Translations under genes and position numbers: made by a program
Notes under the pieces: model-generated
Databases searched by the model: none
What the model was told of the DNA's origin: nothing
What the model saw: only the letters and a program-made list of their open reading frames with translations
In this document: in pieces, positions 12,564 through 20,518 of the stretch
Numbering within the stretch: the stretch's first letter is position 1
Layout: the number at the start of each line of letters is the position of its first letter
Assembly: GCA_949298505.1 (NCBI GenBank)
Contig: CASFWW010000059.1
Coordinates: forward strand, 1-22,125
Reading direction: 5' to 3'
Length of the DNA stretch: 22,125 nucleotides
Source: Ornithoclostridium sp949298505
Lineage (GTDB): Bacteria; Bacillota; Clostridia; Christensenellales; UBA3700

Positions 12564-13577
12564 ATGAAAAAAGCAATAACTTTACTGATGATATGTTGCG
12601 TGCTTGCGGTCGCGACGGTGTTCTGTTTCGCAGGCTGCACCCCCGAGCAGGACGAGATAAGACTGATCGAAGTCACTCATTCCGTGTTCTATGCTCCCCT
12701 GTACGTCGCGATCGACGGCGGCTTTTTCGAGGAAGAAGGCATCACGATCGAACTTTCCAACGGCGGCGGAGCGGACAAATGCATGACCGCAGTCCTGTCA
12801 GGTCAGGCAGACATAGGTTTCCACGGACCCGAAGCGGTAATTTACGTAGCCGCGGAAAAGGACGACGATTTCCCGATAATTTTCGGACAACTTACCGAAA
12901 AAGACGGTTCTTTCCTGATGGCAAGACAGCCGATGCCCGACTTTGAATGGAGCGATATGGCAGGCAAAGAGGTCATAGGCGGAAGGCGCGGCGGCGTGCC
13001 AGCTATGGCGCTTGAACACGCAATGCTCATAAACGGTCTGACCGACGGAGTGAACGTGACGATAAATTACGACGTCCAGTACGACCTGATAGGCGCGGCG
13101 TTCATAGGCGGTACGGGCGACTTCTGCACCATGTTCGAGCCTGCGGCGTCTGAAATGGAAGCTCAGGGCACCGGATACATCGTGGCGTCGGTAGGCGAAG
13201 CCGCCGGCGATATGCCCTTCACCGCATTCAGCGCAAAACAGAGTTATATTGAGCAGAACCCTGAAAAGATTCAGGCTTTCTGCAACGCGATCGCCCGCGC
13301 GATAGAATACGTCTACAACACTGACAGCAAAGAGATCGCGCGCCTTATTTCCCCCTCGTTCGCCGGTAGCGACGTGGCGACGCTCGCAAACGCTATACAG
13401 GCATACAAGGATATCGGCGCATACTCGCCCTCTCTCGTGCCCGACGAGGAGGACTTCGACAGACTTCAGGACGTGATCATAGAAGCCGGCGTGATGGATT
13501 CAAAGACAGACTTCGGCAAGATCGTCAACCTCTCGTTCGCAGAAAAGGCGACTGAGTACGCAAAGTCTCTCGCGTAA
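12564..13577 (+). CDS. ABC importer substrate-binding lipoprotein (NitT/TauT/THI5-like)
   Basis: 337 residues. The signal peptide ends in lipobox FAGC (Cys25). The mature protein is an NMT1/THI5-like periplasmic-binding fold: IRLIEVTHSVFYAPLYVAID, GFFEEEGITIELSNGGGADK, TAVLSGQADIGFHGPEA, then a lobe-2 motif, IGGRRGGVPAMALEHAM. It delivers a small solute to the permease downstream. Known NitT/TauT/THI5-group ligands include sulfonates, nitrate, pyrimidines (thiamine precursors) and riboflavin; nothing here selects one. The ribosome site AAGGAGG is strong. It is the first gene of a three-gene operon. A thiamine-precursor role is not supported, since no TPP riboswitch precedes it. Confidence 0.92.
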   Translation: MKKAITLLMICCVLAVATVFCFAGCTPEQDEIRLIEVTHSVFYAPLYVAIDGGFFEEEGITIELSNGGGADKCMTAVLSGQADIGFHGPEAVIYVAAEKDDDFPIIFGQLTEKDGSFLMARQPMPDFEWSDMAGKEVIGGRRGGVPAMALEHAMLINGLTDGVNVTINYDVQYDLIGAAFIGGTGDFCTMFEPAASEMEAQGTGYIVASVGEAAGDMPFTAFSAKQSYIEQNPEKIQAFCNAIARAIEYVYNTDSKEIARLISPSFAGSDVATLANAIQAYKDIGAYSPSLVPDEEDFDRLQDVIIEAGVMDSKTDFGKIVNLSFAEKATEYAKSLA

Positions 13578-13602
13578 CGCGGTAACTACGGAGGTGAAGA
13601 AA

Positions 13603-14445
13603 ATGGAGGAAAAGAAGATCTCCACTGAGAACACTTGCGCGAAAAGAACCTCTGCCCCTGTTTCAGGATCTGAAAACGCGACGAACGACGCGCTCGTAAG
13701 GTTTGAAGACGTGTCTCTGACCTATCATGACAAGACGGGCGAAACGCTCGCGCTCAACAGTCTGACTTTTGAAGTAAAAAGAGGTGAACTCCTCGGCGTT
13801 GTAGGTCCGAGCGGCTGCGGCAAGACAACCGTTTTGTCCATAATTTCAGGCATAATAAAACCGTCTGCCGGCAACGTAACGGTAGACGGCGCGTCTGCCG
13901 GAGAAAACCGCGACAAATGCGGCTATATGCTGCAACGCGACGAGCTTTTCCCCTGGCTGACAATCTCTCAGAACGTTCTGCTGGGCGCGAAGATAAAGAA
14001 AACGAAAGGAAAACGCGACTATGCGTTCGCCCTCCTCGATAAATACGGGCTGGGCGATTTCAAAAACCGCTACCCGTCTCAGCTTTCGGGCGGCATGAGG
14101 CAGAGAGTCGCGCTGATACGCACCCTTGCGACGGCGCCCAAGCTCCTGCTCCTGGACGAACCGTTCGGCGCGCTTGATTTTCAGACAAGGCTCCACGTCG
14201 TCGGAGACGTACATTCAATAATAAAAAACGAAAAGAAAACGGCGGTATTCGTCACTCACGACATATCCGAAGCGATCTCCATGTGCGACAGGATCGCCAT
14301 TCTGACGGCAAGACCGGCAGAAGTCAGAAAAATCGTCGATCTCTCGCCGATAAAAGAACTGGATCCCCTTACGCGCAGAGAATCGCCACTCTTTCAGAAG
14401 TACTTCGAGGACATCTGGAAAAACCTTCAAAGCAAAAAGGACTGA
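13603..14445 (+). CDS. ABC importer ATP-binding protein (NitT/TauT type)
   Basis: 280 residues. Walker A GPSGCGKTT (from residue 68), Q-loop YMLQRDELFPW, signature LSGGMRQRVAL, Walker B LLLLDEPFGALD and H-loop VFVTHD are all intact. The Q-loop and the DEPFGALD form are those of SsuB/TauB/ThiZ-type ATPases. An unconserved, polar N-terminal extension of about 30 residues precedes the domain. The ATG at 13603 is preferred over GTG 13594, because GGAGG (13590-13594) is 8 nt before the ATG and overlaps the GTG. It powers the importer and lies 25 nt after the binding-protein gene. Confidence 0.95.
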   Translation: MEEKKISTENTCAKRTSAPVSGSENATNDALVRFEDVSLTYHDKTGETLALNSLTFEVKRGELLGVVGPSGCGKTTVLSIISGIIKPSAGNVTVDGASAGENRDKCGYMLQRDELFPWLTISQNVLLGAKIKKTKGKRDYAFALLDKYGLGDFKNRYPSQLSGGMRQRVALIRTLATAPKLLLLDEPFGALDFQTRLHVVGDVHSIIKNEKKTAVFVTHDISEAISMCDRIAILTARPAEVRKIVDLSPIKELDPLTRRESPLFQKYFEDIWKNLQSKKD

Positions 14446-14449
14446 TACT

Positions 14450-15265
14450 ATGAAAAATACGCAGAACTGCTCTCCCGAGCATAAAAAATACCTCGCGGCG
14501 GCAAAACGGCGCAAAGCATTGATAAACTTATTGCGCATAGGCGTACTCGTAGTCGCCCTTGCGCTGTGGGAACTTCTCGCCAGAACAGGCGCGATCGATT
14601 CTTTCATCACGTCATGCCCGAGCCGGATCTGGCAAACCTTCCTGACCCTTGCGGAAGACGGCTCCCTTTTCAGGCACGCCGGAGTCACGTTGTACGAAAC
14701 AGTGGTCAGTTTTCTTCTTGCAACCGCGCTGGGCACGCTGATCGCGATCGCCCTGTGGTGGTGCGACGCTCTCAGAGAGGTACTCGAACCTCACCTGGTC
14801 GTGCTGAACGCACTGCCCAAGATCGCGCTCGGTCCCATCATAATCATCTGGGTCGGCGCGGGCACGGGCGCAATAATCGTGATGGCGCTGATGATATCGC
14901 TGATAATAACCGTACTCAGCACTCTGAACGGTTTTATGGAAGTAGACAAAGGGAAACTCACTCTTATGGACACGATGAACGCGACTAAATTCCAGAAACT
15001 CGTATACCTGGTGCTTCCGTCCAACGTTCCGACGATAATATCCGCGCTCAAAATAAACGTCGGGCTGTGCTGGGTGGGCACGATCATGGGCGAGTATCTG
15101 GTATCCCGCGCGGGTCTGGGATATCTGATCATATACGGCGGGCAGGTCTTCAAACTCGACCTTGTCATGACAAGCACAGTAGTCCTCTGCATACTAGCCG
15201 CACTGATGTACGCCTGCGTAGCCCTGCTGGAAAAACTGGCTTACAAGAAGTTCGGAAAAGCATGA
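14450..15265 (+). CDS. ABC importer permease (NitT/TauT type)
   Basis: 271 residues with about six membrane helices. The cytoplasmic coupling loop carries the EAA-like motif MDTMNATKFQKLVYLVLPSNVPTI, followed by GLCWVGTIMGEYLVSRAGLGYLI, as in SsuC and related BPD_transp_1 permeases. A basic N-terminus precedes TM1. It forms the membrane channel with the ATPase upstream, from which it is separated by 4 nt; AAGGA in the end of that gene is the likely ribosome site. The terminator at 15321 closes the operon. Confidence 0.95.
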   Translation: MKNTQNCSPEHKKYLAAAKRRKALINLLRIGVLVVALALWELLARTGAIDSFITSCPSRIWQTFLTLAEDGSLFRHAGVTLYETVVSFLLATALGTLIAIALWWCDALREVLEPHLVVLNALPKIALGPIIIIWVGAGTGAIIVMALMISLIITVLSTLNGFMEVDKGKLTLMDTMNATKFQKLVYLVLPSNVPTIISALKINVGLCWVGTIMGEYLVSRAGLGYLIIYGGQVFKLDLVMTSTVVLCILAALMYACVALLEKLAYKKFGKA

Positions 15266-15320
15266 AACCGACACTTTGTGACGCACGCACAAATTAGCGC
15301 GGCACTTGCCGCAAAACGAT

Positions 15321-15349
15321 AAAAAGCCGCCCTTCACGGGCGGTTTTTT
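15321..15349. terminator. Bidirectional terminator between the ABC operon and the ykvI-like gene
   Basis: 6-bp GC stem CCGCCC/GGGCGG (15327-15332, 15338-15343), loop TTCAC, with AAAAA before and TTTTTT after, so it can work in both directions. The stop codon of the convergent gene (15334-15336) lies in the loop, and the last codons of that gene form part of the stem and T-tract. Confidence 0.88.
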
Positions 15350-16350
15350 CCGAAAAGCTCCGGTCTTATCCTTATTATAGCGCAAACTGCTCCGTATGCC
15401 GCCGACGCCGCGATTGCTACGGCAAAAGTCAGCCCGGCAACCGCCGCAATAAACGGATAAAAAATGTTCACCGCCTTTGCGAAATCCCACCCGTACGAAG
15501 CAAGCGTGATCAACAACAGGACAGCTGTAACCGCGGCTTCCGACGGCAGGATCATGCGTAGTCCGTCGCCCAGGCTATTAGCCGCGCCTGCGAGCGTAGT
15601 CAGTATGGCTATGCCCACGGCAGCCGCTCCGACGACCCCCAGTCCGCTGGCACGGCACAAAGAATAGACCGGCATTTCCGTCTCCGGATAATCGGACGCG
15701 GCGAAATATACGAAGCAGGTCATCGCTCCGAGCACGACAGCGCATATCACTCCGACAAAAACCATGTCTCCCGCTGTCGCTCTCTCGCCTTCCTTTACGG
15801 CGAGACAGCCTCCCAGCAACATGTTCATCGAAAGGTAACTGACGCATCTGAGCGGATTTACCGGAAGCGCCGCGACCTGCCCCGAACTTTTGAAGAAAAG
15901 CACGGCAAGCAATGCGAATAAAACAGGTACAAGCGCCGTGTTTATCCGCTTGACCGCACCGGCTCCAAGCGAGCTTACCGCCACGCACACGGCGGCGACG
16001 GTAAAGCCGCACAATCTTTTCAACGGCGAATCCCCTGCAAGGTTCTGCATGCCGCCGATCATGGTAGTCATAGTGAGAAGCATACAAAGTCCGACGACGG
16101 CAAGAAAAACCGCTTTTGCCGCGGAGAAAAGATTTCCTCCCGCCTTTGCTCCCTTCCTCAATTCCGCCGCCGCTTTCCCAATCAGCATAAAAAGCGGCGC
16201 GCACAGTCCCATCGCTGCGCCCGTCAAAAGCGGCGCGAGATAACCGCCGTCTCCGAAGAACAGAATGATCTCCTTTCCGGTTGCGAATCCCGCTCCGACT
16301 ATCGCTCCGACGTATAAGCTTGCCGTATGTATTCTCTCAGAGAATTTCAC
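15334..16350 (-). CDS. YkvI-like membrane transporter
   Basis: 338 residues with about ten membrane helices. The N-terminal motif SLYVGAIVGAGFATGKEIILFF is the hallmark of the YkvI family, whose broken first helix is as in LeuT-fold amino-acid transporters. Later segments include GGMQNLAG and LTTLAGAANSLGDGLRMIL. No substrate is established for this family as far as I know. The only possible start is GTG at 16350, with no ribosome site. A TAAAAT (16356-16361 on the complement) lies 5 nt upstream, so a leaderless message is possible. The gene is single and convergent with the ABC operon, with which it shares a terminator. Confidence 0.85.
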   Translation of the reverse strand: MKFSERIHTASLYVGAIVGAGFATGKEIILFFGDGGYLAPLLTGAAMGLCAPLFMLIGKAAAELRKGAKAGGNLFSAAKAVFLAVVGLCMLLTMTTMIGGMQNLAGDSPLKRLCGFTVAAVCVAVSSLGAGAVKRINTALVPVLFALLAVLFFKSSGQVAALPVNPLRCVSYLSMNMLLGGCLAVKEGERATAGDMVFVGVICAVVLGAMTCFVYFAASDYPETEMPVYSLCRASGLGVVGAAAVGIAILTTLAGAANSLGDGLRMILPSEAAVTAVLLLITLASYGWDFAKAVNIFYPFIAAVAGLTFAVAIAASAAYGAVCAIIRIRPELFGKNRP

Positions 16351-16361
16351 AAGATATTTTA

Positions 16362-16611
16362 TGCCGTAAAAGTCAGGGATATTTCGGTATCGTCAGAATA
16401 ACCCGTCCGGTCTGAACAAACCGTAGGCAAAATCAGACTTTTACCCTCTGTTTTAATGCTTTAACCTACACGGGCACGAAATTTTTTATAAGAACAAATA
16501 AAACGCACGCTCGCGCACAGAAATATCATCAAAACACTCAATGCTGTGACTGCGGAATTCTGTCGGCTTGAAACATGATCGGATCCGTTTTGATACAGCA
16601 TGACGATAAGC
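16362..16611. other. Intergenic region, nothing recognised
   Basis: About 250 nt between the ykvI-like gene and the yhbY terminator. I see no gene, known RNA motif or convincing consensus promoter in either direction. Confidence 0.5.
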
Positions 16612-16641
16612 AAAAAAAAGCGGAAACGAAACCGTTTCCGC
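16612..16641 (-). terminator. Terminator of the purA-nth-nfnAB-obg-yhbY cluster
   Basis: On the complement: 9-bp stem GCGGAAACG/CGTTTCCGC with loop GTTT, followed by a run of eight T. It starts about 20 nt after the yhbY stop. Confidence 0.92.
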
Positions 16642-16660
16642 CTATCTCTCAGAAATTATT

Positions 16661-16954
16661 TCAGATCTCCAGCAGATGCTTGACTCCGTCTTTAGTGGAG
16701 ACTTTGAAAAGCGTTATCTTGCCGCCAAGGACCTGCACGATTTCTGCGCCTGCCGCCTCTGCAACGTCTCCCGCGATCTCCTTGGCGGTAAAATCGCAGT
16801 TCTTCAGAACGTTCACTTTGACGAGTTCGTGCGCCTGAAGCTGTTCTACGATCTGAATCACGACTTCTTCGGTCAGTCCGTTTTTGCCGATATGAGTTGT
16901 GGGTTGCATTGTCATGGCAATGCTTCTGAGCTTTGCTCTTTCTTTGGTCGTCAT
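16661..16954 (-). CDS. yhbY: YhbY family (CRM domain) RNA-binding protein
   Basis: 97 residues, a single CRM domain: LRSIAMTMQPTTHIGKNGLTEEVVIQIVEQL, LVKVNVLKNC, then GAEIVQVLGGKITLF. The GKNGLTEEV stretch corresponds to the conserved GxxG RNA-contact loop. YhbY binds the 50S ribosome precursor in E. coli and is linked to ribosome assembly. It sits directly behind obg (3-nt gap, CAGGAG as ribosome site), the usual order in Firmicutes and one that fits a joint role in 50S maturation. Confidence 0.95.
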   Translation of the reverse strand: MTTKERAKLRSIAMTMQPTTHIGKNGLTEEVVIQIVEQLQAHELVKVNVLKNCDFTAKEIAGDVAEAAGAEIVQVLGGKITLFKVSTKDGVKHLLEI

Positions 16955-16957
16955 AAG

Positions 16958-18211
16958 TTACTCCTGATACTCGAATTCAATGTCGAGAATACGTACGACG
17001 TCGCCGTCCTGTATCCCCTTTTCTCTGAGCGCGTCGTATACGCCCAGCTTCTGCAATCTGCTCTGGAAGAACTGGAAAGACTCGTAATCGCTGAGCACGA
17101 CTATTCTCGCCAGATAATTGACCAGCCCGCCCGAGACCACGTATGCGCCGTCGTCGGCAACTTCGATCTCAAAGCCTGTCTGCTGATCTTCGGGCACGAA
17201 CGTTGCCTCAAAAGGCGTAGTTCTGGGCAATGTGGGAAGGATCTTCGCTATCTCCGCAAGAAGGTCTTTAAGCCCGGTATTGGTAGCCGCGCTTATCCTG
17301 ATCACCTTTTTGCCCGCCTTCCGTTCAAATTCCGTGATCATGGAATCGTCGGTCAGAAGGTCGCATTTATTAGCGCATATTATCTGAGGCAGAGACCCCA
17401 GTTTTTCGCTGTACTGCGATAGCTCGTTGTTGATCTTGACGTAATCGTCGTAAGGATCTCTCCCTTCGCTGCCCGAAATGTCGACGACGTGAACGATAAG
17501 GCGCACGCGCTCAATGTGGCGCAGAAACCTTGTGCCGAGACCGGCGCCCTGCCATGCGCCCTCTATCATTCCGGGAATATCCGCGACTACGAAGCGCTGA
17601 TCGTAATATTCGGCAACTCCAAGGTTGGGATTCAACGTCGTGAAATGGTAGTTCGCGATCTTGGGTCTCGCGCCGGAAACGACGGAAAGTATCGTCGACT
17701 TACCCACGTTGGGGAAACCGACCAGTCCGACATCCGCGATCGTCTTGAGTTCGAGAGTGAGTTCGCGCTCCTTCGTCGTTATGCCCCTGTGACTGAAATG
17801 CGGCGCGCGGCGCTGAGCGGTGGCGAATCTTGCGTTGCCCTTGCCACCTTTGCCTCCTTTTTCGCAGACGAACTCGCTGCCCGGATAAAACATGTCCGCA
17901 AGGATTGTATTCGTCTTTTTATCCTTGATGATCGTGCCGCAAGGGACCTTGATTATCAGGTCCTTACCGCTCTTTCCGGTGCAGTTCTTTGAGCCGCCTT
18001 TTGCGCCGTCCTCCGCGCGGAAATGCTTGGCGTAACGGAAGTCGATCAGCGTAGCGGAAGTGTCCTCGGCAACGAAGATCACGCTGCCGCCGTTTCCGCC
18101 GTCGCCGCCGTCCGGACCGCCGTTCGCGACGTATTTTTCAGTATGGAAGGATATCGCTCCGTCTCCGCCGTTGCCGGCTTTGACGAATATGGTCGCTATA
18201 TCGAGAAACAT
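16958..18211 (-). CDS. obg: GTPase Obg (CgtA)
   Basis: 417 residues in three domains. The Gly-rich Obg fold (1-158) has the repeated GGxGG turns (GGPDGGDGGNGGS, EKGGKGGKGN). The G domain shows G1 GFPNVGKS (165-172), switch I FTTLNPNLG, G3 DIPG (211-214), G4 NKCD (281-284) and G5 SAA (307-309). A complete OCT domain occupies about 345-412 (FEIEVADDGAYVVSGGLV). Obg acts in late 50S assembly and the stress response. The start is ATG 18211; the reading frame stays open upstream, but that part is antisense-like shadow of nfnB and not Obg. The usual EGAHxG motif after G3 reads EGAWQG here. The ribosome site is weak, 12 nt after nfnB. Confidence 0.97.
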   Translation of the reverse strand: MFLDIATIFVKAGNGGDGAISFHTEKYVANGGPDGGDGGNGGSVIFVAEDTSATLIDFRYAKHFRAEDGAKGGSKNCTGKSGKDLIIKVPCGTIIKDKKTNTILADMFYPGSEFVCEKGGKGGKGNARFATAQRRAPHFSHRGITTKERELTLELKTIADVGLVGFPNVGKSTILSVVSGARPKIANYHFTTLNPNLGVAEYYDQRFVVADIPGMIEGAWQGAGLGTRFLRHIERVRLIVHVVDISGSEGRDPYDDYVKINNELSQYSEKLGSLPQIICANKCDLLTDDSMITEFERKAGKKVIRISAATNTGLKDLLAEIAKILPTLPRTTPFEATFVPEDQQTGFEIEVADDGAYVVSGGLVNYLARIVVLSDYESFQFFQSRLQKLGVYDALREKGIQDGDVVRILDIEFEYQE

Positions 18212-18222
18212 ATCTTTTTTTG

Positions 18223-19602
18223 TTATTCCACTCCGAGTTGTTCCGCTATCGCCTTTGCCGCTTTTCTTCCCGCGCCCATTGCGAGAATTACGGTAGCCGC
18301 GCCTGTGACTGCGTCGCCGCCGGCATAGATGCCTTCGACGTTCGTCATCATCGTCTCTTCGTTGACGACGATCGTGCCCTTCTGCGAGAACTCGATATCC
18401 TTGCACGACTTGCGGATGAGCGGATTGGGGCTTGTGCCGAGCGACACAATGACCTGATCCACGTCTATGACGTACTCGCTTCCTTCTACGGGAACGGGAC
18501 GACGCCTGCCCGAAGCGTCCGGCTCGCCCAGCTCCATTCTGACGCACTTTATGCCTGAAACTCTGCCGTCCTCGCCCAGTATCTCGACTGGGTTGGTCAG
18601 AAGCCTGAATTCAATGCCTTCTTCCTCGGCGTGCATGATCTCCTCGCCTCTTGCCGGCATTTCTTCGCGGCCGCGGCGGTAGATTATGTAGACGTCTCCG
18701 CCTCCTATTCTCTTTGCGGTGCGCGCCGCGTCCATAGCCACGTTGCCCGCGCCTATGACGGCGACTTTCTTGCCGCAGTAAACGGGAGTGATCGCGTCTT
18801 CCTTGTACGCTTTCATCAGGTTGACCCTGGTCAGGAACTCGTTGGCAGAACTAACGCCGTTGAGGTTCTCTCCCGGGATGTTCATGAACTGAGGAAGTCC
18901 TGCGCCGGTGCCGATGAATATCGCGTCGTACTGCTCTCTGAGCTCGTCTATCGTGATGGTCTTGCCGACGACGGTGTTGAGTTTTATCTCCACGCCCAGC
19001 GCGACAAGTTTGTCGATCTCTTTAGCCACCACGTCGTCTTTGGGCAGTCTGAATTCCGGGATGCCGTAAACCAGCACGCCGCCCGCCTTGTGGAACGCCT
19101 CGAAAATGGTGACTTTCATGCCGCGCATCGCGCAGTCCGCCGCGCAAGTAAGACCGCTGGGTCCGCTGCCTATGACAGCGACCTTCTTGCCGTTAGCCGG
19201 CTTCTTTTCAGGGACGATTCCGCTCTTGAGCGCGTAGTCTCCGACATATCTTTCAAGCGCGCCGATCGCAATGCTGCCGCCGAGTTTCGCCTTTCTGACG
19301 CAGAAATTCTCGCACTGTTTTTCCTGCGGGCACACTCTGCCGCATATTGCCGGAAGAAGGGTGTCCTTGCTGATCTGGTTCACGGCGCCTTCCATGTCGT
19401 TTTCTTTAAGGCGCGCGATGAACGCCGGGATGTCTATCCCGACCGGGCAACCTTTGCGGCAGGGAGCCGCCTTGCACCCCAGGCATCTGTCCGCTTCTGC
19501 GAGCATGAGTTTTTCGTCAAATCCGAGGCTTACCTCGTTGAAATTGGTTATTCTTACCTTGGGATCCTGATGGATCGTCTTATTTCTTTCACTCGTATTC
19601 AT
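18223..19602 (-). CDS. nfnB: NADPH-dependent glutamate synthase-like subunit, NfnB (NfnL)
   Basis: 459 residues, GltD/NfnB type. Two N-terminal [4Fe-4S] motifs (Cys40-x2-Cys-x4-Cys-x3-CysPro and Cys87-x3-CysPro-x5-Cys-x3-Cys) are followed by an FAD fold (GSGPSG, 145-150) and an NAD(P) fold (VIGAGNVAMDAARTAKRIGGGDV), with the final FAD motif GIYAGGDAV. With NfnA directly upstream, it fits the electron-bifurcating NADH-dependent ferredoxin:NADP+ oxidoreductase, which couples NADPH oxidation to NAD+ and ferredoxin reduction, or the reverse. No large glutamate synthase subunit is nearby, which argues against gltD. The start is ATG 19602, with GAGAGG 6 nt upstream and the nfnA stop 2 nt away; an upstream in-frame GTG is less likely. 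Confidence 0.88.
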   Translation of the reverse strand: MNTSERNKTIHQDPKVRITNFNEVSLGFDEKLMLAEADRCLGCKAAPCRKGCPVGIDIPAFIARLKENDMEGAVNQISKDTLLPAICGRVCPQEKQCENFCVRKAKLGGSIAIGALERYVGDYALKSGIVPEKKPANGKKVAVIGSGPSGLTCAADCAMRGMKVTIFEAFHKAGGVLVYGIPEFRLPKDDVVAKEIDKLVALGVEIKLNTVVGKTITIDELREQYDAIFIGTGAGLPQFMNIPGENLNGVSSANEFLTRVNLMKAYKEDAITPVYCGKKVAVIGAGNVAMDAARTAKRIGGGDVYIIYRRGREEMPARGEEIMHAEEEGIEFRLLTNPVEILGEDGRVSGIKCVRMELGEPDASGRRRPVPVEGSEYVIDVDQVIVSLGTSPNPLIRKSCKDIEFSQKGTIVVNEETMMTNVEGIYAGGDAVTGAATVILAMGAGRKAAKAIAEQLGVE

Positions 19603-19604
19603 AA

Positions 19605-20420
19605 TCAACCTCTCAACTTGCACTTACCCTCGTGCTCTCTGTAAAAACCGGCGCGGTTCATCGCTTCCGCGAAATCCACCTTGTGTCCGTCGAATTCGGG
19701 GCCGTCCACGCAGGCGTACTTTGTCTTGCCGTCCACGGTAAGTCTGCAACCGCCGCACATACCGGTGCCGTCGACCATGATGCTGTTCATGCTGACGATC
19801 GTGCGTATGCCGTACTTGCGCGTGAGTTCGCTGACGTTTTTCATCATGATCATAGGACCGACGACGAACACGCAGTCAATCTTCTCTCCGCTGTCGATCA
19901 GGTTCTGAAGCACGGTGGTGACAAAGCCTTTGGTTCCGAGAGAACCGTCGTCCGTGGCGATCAGAAGTTCCTTGCTGTTTTCTCTGAATTCGTCAATGCT
20001 GAAAAGCAATTCTTTGGTGCGCGCGCCTATGATCGTAGTGCACGGCTTGCCCTGCGCCTTGCGCAGTTTCGCCTGCGGATATATGACCGCGCAACCGATG
20101 CCGCCGCCGACGAGAACGACGTTTTCGTACTCTGACAGATCGGTCGCGTTTCCGAGCGGACCCACCATGTCGTGTATAAAATCTCCTTCATTCAGCTGTC
20201 CCATCTTGTGGGTGCTGTATCCGACGTCCTGAACGAGAAGCGTAACCGTGCCCTCGTTTGCGTCGTAATCGCATATCGTGAAAGGAACTCTTTCTCCGTC
20301 CTCATCTACGCGCAGGATTATAAACTGACCCGGCTTGCAATGGGTTGCGATATCTTTCGCTTCGATAAGGTATTCTTTGACTCTCGGCGCAATGTCGACG
20401 ATTCTCAGAATCTTATTCAT
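19605..20420 (-). CDS. nfnA: NfnA (NfnS): FAD/NAD and [2Fe-2S] subunit
   Basis: 271 residues of the dihydroorotate dehydrogenase electron-transfer/sulfide dehydrogenase-like family. The FAD motif RVPFT is at 44-48 and the NAD loop VGGGIGCAV at 104-112. Near the C-terminus a [2Fe-2S] motif has Cys222-x2-Cys225-x11-Cys237, with Asp217 just before it. In known NfnA proteins the cluster is held by three Cys and one Asp, which fits the three cysteines seen. No PyrD gene is adjacent, and the GltD-like subunit follows 2 nt later, so NfnA is favoured over PyrK. The ribosome site AAAGGAGG is strong. Confidence 0.88.
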   Translation of the reverse strand: MNKILRIVDIAPRVKEYLIEAKDIATHCKPGQFIILRVDEDGERVPFTICDYDANEGTVTLLVQDVGYSTHKMGQLNEGDFIHDMVGPLGNATDLSEYENVVLVGGGIGCAVIYPQAKLRKAQGKPCTTIIGARTKELLFSIDEFRENSKELLIATDDGSLGTKGFVTTVLQNLIDSGEKIDCVFVVGPMIMMKNVSELTRKYGIRTIVSMNSIMVDGTGMCGGCRLTVDGKTKYACVDGPEFDGHKVDFAEAMNRAGFYREHEGKCKLRG

Positions 20421-20518
20421 TATAACCGACCTCCTTTTGTTGGTTAAACAAATTTCTGTTACGTTTTAAATTTTATTTTCCGTTTAATATTGAAAAGCGG
20501 CAAAGCTGTCTTTACGCT

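Noticed and set aside
18212..18547. Upstream extension of the obg reading frame to 529 residues
   Set aside because: The extra 112 residues are low-complexity Arg/Gly sequence overlapping nfnB; Obg proteins begin at MFLDIATIFVKAGNGG.
18223..19602. Assignment of the GltD-like protein as glutamate synthase small subunit
   Set aside because: There is no large glutamate synthase subunit in the window, and the partner directly upstream is the NfnA-type flavoprotein.
18631..19644. Long plus-strand open frame (337 codons) antisense to nfnB
   Set aside because: It has no family motif, no ribosome site and lies wholly within a gene with clear Fe-S and FAD motifs.
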